Below are positions 58,521 to 64,000 of a DNA stretch of 64,000 bases, piece after piece. The position numbers and the translations under genes were made by a program. The DNA lies in assembly GCF_036711975.1 (NCBI RefSeq), contig NC_091976.1, positions 10,664,001 to 10,728,000 on the forward strand, read 5' to 3'. Numbering within the stretch: the first letter of the stretch is position 1; every line of letters begins with the position of its first letter. The stretch comes from Onthophagus taurus (Eukaryota > Arthropoda > Insecta > Coleoptera > Scarabaeidae). The notes below the pieces were generated by a model. It had not been told where the DNA came from and did not search any database. It saw nothing but the letters and a program-made list of their open reading frames with translations.

Positions 58521-59715
58521 TTCCATAGCTAGAGAGGAAGTGCATAGCTATCATCCATCTACAAATTCTTTTGAAAACAATGATGTATTTATCATCGAGT
58601 TGAACCAAGAAGACGTCCTATTTTCATTTTTTGAAAGCTATCTACGCATCGAAGGTAATTTTACAAAAACTTTAGGTGATCCTGCTAATGATGTTATTCA
58701 ATTAACACATAACCTACCAACTTTTCTATTTGAATACATCGCATTTGAGCATAATGGAACGGAAATTGAGCGGGTTCGAGAGCCAGGTTTAACATCACTC
58801 ATTCGAACTCTACTCCAATTAAACGATGTGGAGTGTAAAACTTTAGAAATCGCTGGTTTAAAATGGCCGCCTGAAGGAGATCTACCAACGGTGGATGCAA
58901 ACAACAATTTCATGTTTCAAATACCACTTAGTCATATATTCGGTCTATTCCGAGATTATAATCACATTATGCGAGGACGTTTTAAATTCAGATTTGTTAG
59001 AAGTCGGACGGACTCTAATTGCTACAAAGCCACATCAAACGTCAAAGCAAAACCTAGTAGTGCAAAGTTTGCTATAAAAACGGTTACATTGTTAGCAAAA
59101 CATGTCTATCCTAGCCCAACGATAAAAATGAAGCTTTTAGATGGTTTAAATAAAAATTCAAATATTCTAGTACCATTTCGTAAATGGTCCTTTTACGAGC
59201 TACCATCAATGCGAAAAGGTAATAAGGAGATATGGTCGGTCACATCAACGTCCAACAGGGGTCGACCTCAATACGTTATAGTTGGGTTTCAAACTAAGAG
59301 AAAAGATCACGTCGCTTCCGACTGCACTTTCTTCGATCACTTAAACATCGTTGATCTTAAAGTATATCTTAACTCATACTGTTATCCGTTCGAATCTATG
59401 AATTTAAACTTCGCAAAGGAAAATTATGTGGAATTATATAAAATGTACACCGAGTTTCAACCCTACATTTGGGAATCTTCGCGAAAACAGCCGCTTATGG
59501 ATTTCAAAAGCTTTAAAGAGAGATCGTTGTTTGTTGTTGATACTACAAAAAATAATGATGAAGAAGCAGCGCCATCTACTTCATGTGAAGTACGTATTGA
59601 AATTCAAAGCGATATGGATTTTCCGCCTGATACGAAGGCTTACTGTCTCTTGATACAAGAATCCATGTATGCATATAAACCTTTAAGTGGGGAGGTATCT
59701 ATCATTATAAATTAA
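58474..59715 (+). CDS. Hexon-like major capsid protein (413 aa)
   Basis: The start at 58474 (MSTKKLNIYREPITDNSIAR) matches element A; the open frame extends upstream into the small gene. Conserved YHPSTNSFENNDVFIIEL, EYIAFEHNGTEIERVRE, RGRFKFRFVRSRTDSNCYK and YPFESMNLNF. Roughly four fifths of residues match A by eye. Confidence 0.7.
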   Translation: MSTKKLNIYREPITDNSIAREEVHSYHPSTNSFENNDVFIIELNQEDVLFSFFESYLRIEGNFTKTLGDPANDVIQLTHNLPTFLFEYIAFEHNGTEIERVREPGLTSLIRTLLQLNDVECKTLEIAGLKWPPEGDLPTVDANNNFMFQIPLSHIFGLFRDYNHIMRGRFKFRFVRSRTDSNCYKATSNVKAKPSSAKFAIKTVTLLAKHVYPSPTIKMKLLDGLNKNSNILVPFRKWSFYELPSMRKGNKEIWSVTSTSNRGRPQYVIVGFQTKRKDHVASDCTFFDHLNIVDLKVYLNSYCYPFESMNLNFAKENYVELYKMYTEFQPYIWESSRKQPLMDFKSFKERSLFVVDTTKNNDEEAAPSTSCEVRIEIQSDMDFPPDTKAYCLLIQESMYAYKPLSGEVSIIIN

Positions 59716-59751
59716 AGTGCGCTTACTTACCGCATGCTAGTTTACATCAAG

Positions 59752-60249
59752 ATGTTCAAAAGAGCGATCGCAGACCTTCAAGGTTTTCATATTAATTCAG
59801 ACTTTATGGTAAAAGAGTTTACACTTCTTGATCTCACTAGTGATTATGTGGTGCATCTAAACTTGAAGTCTGACATACCATACCAGAGGTTATCTACACA
59901 AGATCAGCGATCGGTGAGATATTTAGAGCGTAATCACCATAAATTATCGTACAACGATGGATGGATGGAACAATCAGATGGTTTAAATATAATTGATGAT
60001 TTATTATCCAATTATAATCAAATTTACGTTAAGGGTAATCAAAAAGCCCATTTTTTGGAAGCGCGCGCTGGTAGATGTATTATAACCGATATTGGAGTCG
60101 AATTTGATGAAGACAGTACCAATAAATTAAATTTAACCATCACTCCGTGCTGGTTCCACATTAGTGCCCCAGCAATCTGTTCTCAAAACAATGTGTTTAT
60201 TTTAAAAAAATTTTTGTGTAGTACCCGCTCTAGAGATGTATGCTGTTAA
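59752..60249 (+). CDS. Conserved Polinton protein, DxQGF family (165 aa)
   Basis: The start chosen is 59752 (MFKRAIADLQGFHINSDF); an ATG six codons earlier is possible. Conserved MVKEFTLLDL, STQDQRSVRYLERNHHKLSY, IYVKGNQKAHFLEA and the C-terminal PCWFHISAPAICSQNN. The 3' end and stop are followed by a partial tandem duplication. Confidence 0.6.
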   Translation: MFKRAIADLQGFHINSDFMVKEFTLLDLTSDYVVHLNLKSDIPYQRLSTQDQRSVRYLERNHHKLSYNDGWMEQSDGLNIIDDLLSNYNQIYVKGNQKAHFLEARAGRCIITDIGVEFDEDSTNKLNLTITPCWFHISAPAICSQNNVFILKKFLCSTRSRDVCC

Positions 60250-60503
60250 TCGTTCGCTCTAGATATTGTGTTAATTTTAAAAAATGTTTGTGTAGTACCC
60301 GCTCTAGAGATGTATTCTGTTAATCGTTCGTTCTAAAGATGTATATATTGGTAAATTCTATGTAAATAAATAAATATTACTTTTTTATTGGAAACTATTT
60401 TTTTATTTTATCCATAATAATTATATAAATCGATAACCTCTTGATATTTAATCATTTACTCACTAACTCTCACACAGTGTAGACGTGGAAAAAAATTTTA
60501 AAT
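60250..60503. repeat. Partial duplication of the upstream gene's 3' end, then intergenic
   Basis: About 60198-60260 is repeated at about 60270-60335 (TTTGTGTAGTACCCGCTCTAGAGATGTAT...GTTAATCGTTCG). The duplicate lies after the stop, so it does not change the protein. The rest holds AATAAA-type signals and the metalloproteinase leader. Confidence 0.7.
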
Positions 60504-62132
60504 ATGAAGGTATTATTGTTGATTCTTTGGATGTATATGTTAAGACATATCACGGGGTTGCTAACCGAGCATGAAGTGGAAATTTATAATATTCTAGATA
60601 AGTATGGTTATATCAGACAAGATGCTAATGCTGGTACTGGTAAAATAAGCGTGCATAAAACTGAGAATGAAATGTTGAGGGATGGTATAAATAATTTCCA
60701 AAAATATTTTAATCTCCCAATCACAGGACAAGCAAATTTTGACACCTTGGAGTTACTTTGGACGCCTAGATGTGGTAATGTGGATTTATTCGAAAATTTA
60801 AGTTCCAAACCAATCACGACTCGAAGATGGAATCTATCAACACTTAGATGGAATGTATACACATCTTCATATCCCGGTTTTACAACCGTGGTGGAAAGAG
60901 CCTTTAACGTTTGGTCTAAATACATTAACGTAAAGTTTGAAAGGACGTTTGCGGGCGCTAATATTTTAATAGGTTTCCTATCGAAAAATCATACGTGTAT
61001 ACGAAATTCAACGATATATTGTCGGAGTTCTTTAGATGGTAAAGGGCGCGTGTTAGCTCACGCATACTATCCACATATTAAAAAATCCAAAGTTGAAATT
61101 CATGTAGATTTAGATGAAGATTGGGATATAACCAATACCACAATAGAAGGTAAACATAACCTATTTCTAGTTATGGTGCATGAAATAGGGCACGCCTTAG
61201 GATTACATCATAATGTACGACTCAACTCGGTGATGCATCCGATTTATGGTAGCATAAATATTGAAAATTTCACGTTAAGTCGTGAAGATATTTATAATAT
61301 ACAACAATTATATGGAAATTCAACAGAAAGTGTAACCACCACTGTTAATCCAACACCTACGTTAAATACAACACCCCCCGCCTATATTACACATTCCCTA
61401 ACATCTACATCTTCAACACCAACATTGTCGAATCTAGCACACGCGGAGGTATGTGATGTGGACAATAAGTTTTCAGGATTTTTAATTTACAATAAACAAA
61501 TTTATGTATTCTATAAACAATGGGTTTGGTTAATCGATCTAAAAACAAAAAAACCAATTTGGTCTAAACCTGTAAACATTGTGGATTGGATACGTCCTTT
61601 AAGAGGGGTTTTAAAAGAGGATGATGATTATGTAGTTTCGATAGGTCCTAACGGTCAATTTATATTTATCATACGTGATACAATCTATATAATTGAAATT
61701 GCTAGTATAACCATACGCTATAAATGGAAATTTTCAGAAACTGATTTAGGTTTAAATGATCAATCTAAGGTTAGAGGTGTTGTAACGAGTAATTATGGAT
61801 TAACATATATATTTTTTGATGATATTTATGCGATTGGGGTGGATGAGTCATTTTACAATAGAAACAAAATTATTACATCAGTTGTCGATCTATTTCCTGG
61901 GATGCCAACGAAATTTAATGGAGTATACAAAACACCTGATGGTTTATTGAATTTCATCGTTGGAGATAAAATTATTCGTTATGATGAATATTTAAAGGAA
62001 GTTACAGATAGTTTAGATAAAAGTTTATTTATTTTAGGTATATCTTGCCCCTATAAATCTCTATTAGATCAACTTAAATATGTATTATCTGCGATCATTT
62101 CATACAAACTACCAATTCCCGCTGAATATTAA
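60504..62132 (+). CDS. Secreted matrix metalloproteinase (matrixin) with prodomain and hemopexin-like tail (542 aa)
   Basis: Signal peptide MKVLLLILWMYMLRHITGLL. The prodomain (INNFQKYFNLPITGQANFD) leads to the cysteine switch TPRCGNVD, then zinc site HEIGHALGLHH with Met-turn SVMHP. A Thr/Pro linker and hemopexin-like repeats follow (VCDVDNKFSGF, YKQWVWLID, GLTYIFFDDIYAIGV). Full MMP layout, without a furin site that I can see. It should be made as a zymogen in the secretory route. Matched in position by element A, so it is standing cargo, not a chance capture. Confidence 0.85.
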   Translation: MKVLLLILWMYMLRHITGLLTEHEVEIYNILDKYGYIRQDANAGTGKISVHKTENEMLRDGINNFQKYFNLPITGQANFDTLELLWTPRCGNVDLFENLSSKPITTRRWNLSTLRWNVYTSSYPGFTTVVERAFNVWSKYINVKFERTFAGANILIGFLSKNHTCIRNSTIYCRSSLDGKGRVLAHAYYPHIKKSKVEIHVDLDEDWDITNTTIEGKHNLFLVMVHEIGHALGLHHNVRLNSVMHPIYGSINIENFTLSREDIYNIQQLYGNSTESVTTTVNPTPTLNTTPPAYITHSLTSTSSTPTLSNLAHAEVCDVDNKFSGFLIYNKQIYVFYKQWVWLIDLKTKKPIWSKPVNIVDWIRPLRGVLKEDDDYVVSIGPNGQFIFIIRDTIYIIEIASITIRYKWKFSETDLGLNDQSKVRGVVTSNYGLTYIFFDDIYAIGVDESFYNRNKIITSVVDLFPGMPTKFNGVYKTPDGLLNFIVGDKIIRYDEYLKEVTDSLDKSLFILGISCPYKSLLDQLKYVLSAIISYKLPIPAEY

Positions 62133-62206
62133 AAAATGTTTGACATGAAATATAAAGGAGTCAACATCGATCAATCGATTTAGTTTACATTCAATCTCTT
62201 TGCGAA

Positions 62207-62935
62207 ATGGATGCTACCAGCATTTGTAAAATTTCTGATGAAATCTCTTACTGGACCTCACTGAATAAACAGTGGAAACAGTCTCAGGCTGCTATAGAGA
62301 AAGAAAATAAATTTATTGGTGAGACGGACTTTTCCACTGAAAATTTTTGTATTAAAGTTGGAATTAGTGCTGCGAGAGGTTTTATAACCTGTGTAAAATT
62401 AACCTCAAAATTAATTGAATCCCAAAATCATTTAATCACATTGCTGAGGGATGATTGGATGATATTAATAAATACGCTTAAGCTCATCCACTTCAATTTA
62501 AACTTTTCATATGAAACAATCCCATTAGCTGAAGGAATTCTTAGAGTTGCTGCTAACGATGGTGTAGATGGTGATAATTATATTCACATAACATATGAAC
62601 ATGAAGATGGTGATGATGTTGATGATGTGGGATCTAAAAATAGATATTTTATACCAATAATGCTAACCTTGGAAGATGTGCGTGAAATTTTATCCAAGAC
62701 GGTTTTAATTTCATACAAATTGAATATATTGGATAATTTAAATCTTAAAAATTATATACATTTTATAATGACCTCATCTTCCTCATCATCTAAGTTTTCA
62801 AAGGATAAGTTGGATTTAGTTAGACGATTTTGTTCGGAAAACATATGTGAGATTAACTTTTATGTGATGCAATATTTGGAAATGTCGTGCAAACCACATG
62901 ATGACAATAACACCTCCCCCCACACACACACATAA
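62207..62935 (+). CDS. Orphan right-arm protein (242 aa)
   Basis: Starts MDATSICKISDEISYW. Features: SAARGFITCVKLTSKLIE, LRDDWMILINTLKLIHFNL, an acidic patch EHEDGDDVDDV, MLTLEDVREILSK and a Ser run (TSSSSSSKF). No family recognised. It lies between the metalloproteinase and polymerase genes, a region lost from element A. A His/Thr tail (SPHTHT) reflects a CACACA repeat. The long open frame with ATG supports coding. Confidence 0.6.
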   Translation: MDATSICKISDEISYWTSLNKQWKQSQAAIEKENKFIGETDFSTENFCIKVGISAARGFITCVKLTSKLIESQNHLITLLRDDWMILINTLKLIHFNLNFSYETIPLAEGILRVAANDGVDGDNYIHITYEHEDGDDVDDVGSKNRYFIPIMLTLEDVREILSKTVLISYKLNILDNLNLKNYIHFIMTSSSSSSKFSKDKLDLVRRFCSENICEINFYVMQYLEMSCKPHDDNNTSPHTHT

Positions 62936-62998
62936 AAGCCGGCTTATGCGACCTAATGCGTCACTTTAATACTAGTTCCTACAATAACAAAGTGTACA

Positions 62999-64000
62999 AT
63001 GTTTTCATGCGAATTCTGTAATCAAGTATTCACTTTAAAGAAAAATCTTTTACGCCATTTGCAAAATGTAAATCATGGTTTGATGGATGTGGGACCTACA
63101 CCTTCAACATCCGCTGTGGATGTTCCTGGACCTATACCTTCAACATCCGCTGCCGATGTCGTTGATGTTGCGGCTACAACCTCTTCAAGCTCTAAGTTTA
63201 AGGAATGTGGAATCTGCGCTAAAATGTTCCCATCAATTTCAACACTTCGAGCGCATCTTTGCGCTGAACATGTATCTCCGGTTGATGGTGAAAACGATGT
63301 GGAAATGATAGCTACATGTTTTAAAAACCGCATCGCCGTTTATAGAGTGAAAGGTGCAACGCGCGATGATGACATACCATCATACTTAAAGAAATGTGGT
63401 AATGTTGTATTTAGATTAATTATGGATAGTATAGGTAAATTTAATTCTATTAAAGTTCAAATTGAACTATTAGCATTTTTCATTAAATCCGATCCAGATG
63501 AAAACGGTGATGATAACTTAGAGGGTGTGCTTGTTTCGGAAAAAAATTTTAATTCAAAATTTAAAGTTATTACACCTACTACGGAGTTGGATGCGGTGTA
63601 CAATGACATGACTCGTGATATTTTAAATCAGAGTGAGGAGTTTCAGGAGCGTGGATCTGGTTGGGCTTTCTTAGCTATATCCAACCTTCTGCTTAATATC
63701 AATAAATATGAGCCGCTGTCTGGGTCATCATACATCCGACTTCCAGAGCAAATCGCTAAAAAACATGCATGTATCAATATTAAAAACTATGATGATGATG
63801 CATGTTTAGCGTGGTGTTTGACAGCGGCCCTCTATCCCACCGATTTTACTCAGGATCGGATTTCTAGCTATCCACATTATAGCACAGTACTTAATTTAAA
63901 TGGTATAATGTTCCCAGTTCATTTAAAGGACTTAGTTAAAATAGAATTAATGAATAATTTAAGTATTAATGTTTATGAATTAGTTGTAGATAATTATGGT
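62999..64000 (+). CDS. Probable Polinton DNA polymerase B, N-terminal part, cut by window end
   Basis: Open for 334 codons from the ATG at 62999 to the last base. Two C2H2 zinc fingers: CEFCNQVF...LRHLQNVNH (residues 4-26) and CGICAKMF...LRAHLCAEH (about 73-94), with a Pro/Ser/Thr spacer. Further on, ACINIKNYDDDACLAWCLTA and GIMFPVHLKDLVKIELMNNLSINVYEL match the N-terminal region that precedes exonuclease and polymerase domains in arthropod Polinton PolB. The catalytic motifs would lie outside the window, so the identity is by N-terminal resemblance and genome position. Confidence 0.7.
   Translation, partial: MFSCEFCNQVFTLKKNLLRHLQNVNHGLMDVGPTPSTSAVDVPGPIPSTSAADVVDVAATTSSSSKFKECGICAKMFPSISTLRAHLCAEHVSPVDGENDVEMIATCFKNRIAVYRVKGATRDDDIPSYLKKCGNVVFRLIMDSIGKFNSIKVQIELLAFFIKSDPDENGDDNLEGVLVSEKNFNSKFKVITPTTELDAVYNDMTRDILNQSEEFQERGSGWAFLAISNLLLNINKYEPLSGSSYIRLPEQIAKKHACINIKNYDDDACLAWCLTAALYPTDFTQDRISSYPHYSTVLNLNGIMFPVHLKDLVKIELMNNLSINVYELVVDNYG

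Larger units (their letters stand above)
48480..64000. mobile_element. Polinton/Maverick (adintovirus-like) element B, continues past window
   Basis: Same gene order as element A with extra left-arm genes and with the right arm containing a 242 aa orphan and the start of a polymerase-type gene. Proteins differ from element A throughout, so this is a related lineage and not a recent copy. No terminal inverted repeat was identified; the left limit is approximate. All main frames are open. Confidence 0.8.

Noticed and set aside
31690..64000. Polydnavirus or baculovirus/nudivirus segment
   Set aside because: No nudiviral core genes or proviral segment motifs are seen. The gene set is that of a Polinton.

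Overview
This AT-rich window comes from a eukaryotic nuclear genome, almost certainly an insect or other arthropod. The evidence is spliced genes with GT-AG introns, P-element/THAP, piggyBac, rosa-type mariner, PIF/Harbinger, Ty3/gypsy, Penelope and jockey-like elements, plus foldback MITEs. I see no ordinary host gene. The window is transposon-rich DNA followed by two virus-like Polinton/Maverick (adintovirus-like) elements lying head to tail. I cannot fix the insect order from sequence alone.

Positions 1-31,690 are a graveyard of mobile elements, many nested. From the left they are: a gypsy reverse-transcriptase remnant split by a P-like element (280-3258); a DDE transposon with ~0.8 kb terminal inverted repeats (6728-9066); a viral-type glycoprotein remnant (9.9-10.9 kb); a second P-like element split by piggyBac, next to a truncated DD41D mariner (12.4-18.5 kb); a Penelope-like element with RT and GIY-YIG domains abutting a gypsy integrase tail (19.1-21.9 kb); a decayed piggyBac with clean TTAA ends (22,829-25,179); a gypsy-type LTR element that lost RT/RNase H/integrase and splits yet another piggyBac (25,646-29,631); a 5'-truncated LINE; and minisatellites.

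Polinton A (~31.7-48.06 kb) and Polinton B (~48.5 kb to the window end) share one gene plan. A leftward block carries packaging ATPase, a DUF8207-like protein, a coiled-coil fibre-like protein and a DDE integrase with a C-terminal chromodomain. A rightward block carries a phospholipase A2/membrane-active protein, an adenain-type cysteine protease, a penton-like capsid protein, a tiny basic protein, a hexon-like capsid protein, a conserved 165-174 aa protein and a secreted matrix metalloproteinase with prodomain and hemopexin-like tail. The two blocks diverge from an ~80-90 bp shared promoter. B continues into a 242 aa orphan and the start of what is probably protein-primed DNA polymerase B, cut by the window edge. 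A ends after the metalloproteinase and has lost the polymerase arm. A also carries an intact 3,020 bp Harbinger element inside its coiled-coil gene.

The most interesting signals are these. (1) A perfect A_AAA_AAC slippery heptamer, in frame and conserved in both copies, sits two codons before the stop of the PLA2 gene and would fuse the protease by -1 frameshifting. (2) A zymogen-type metalloproteinase belongs to the conserved cargo. (3) The left arm of B carries small intron-containing accessory genes: a 78 aa LITAF-like zinc protein and a five-exon 134 aa protein with two SUMO-interaction-like motifs and decayed tandem exon copies. (4) A two-exon zinc protein is conserved in both copies. 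(5) Stop/start overlaps of the TAATG type occur between capsid genes, unusual for a nuclear genome. Family assignments rest on motif recognition by eye; no database search was run.
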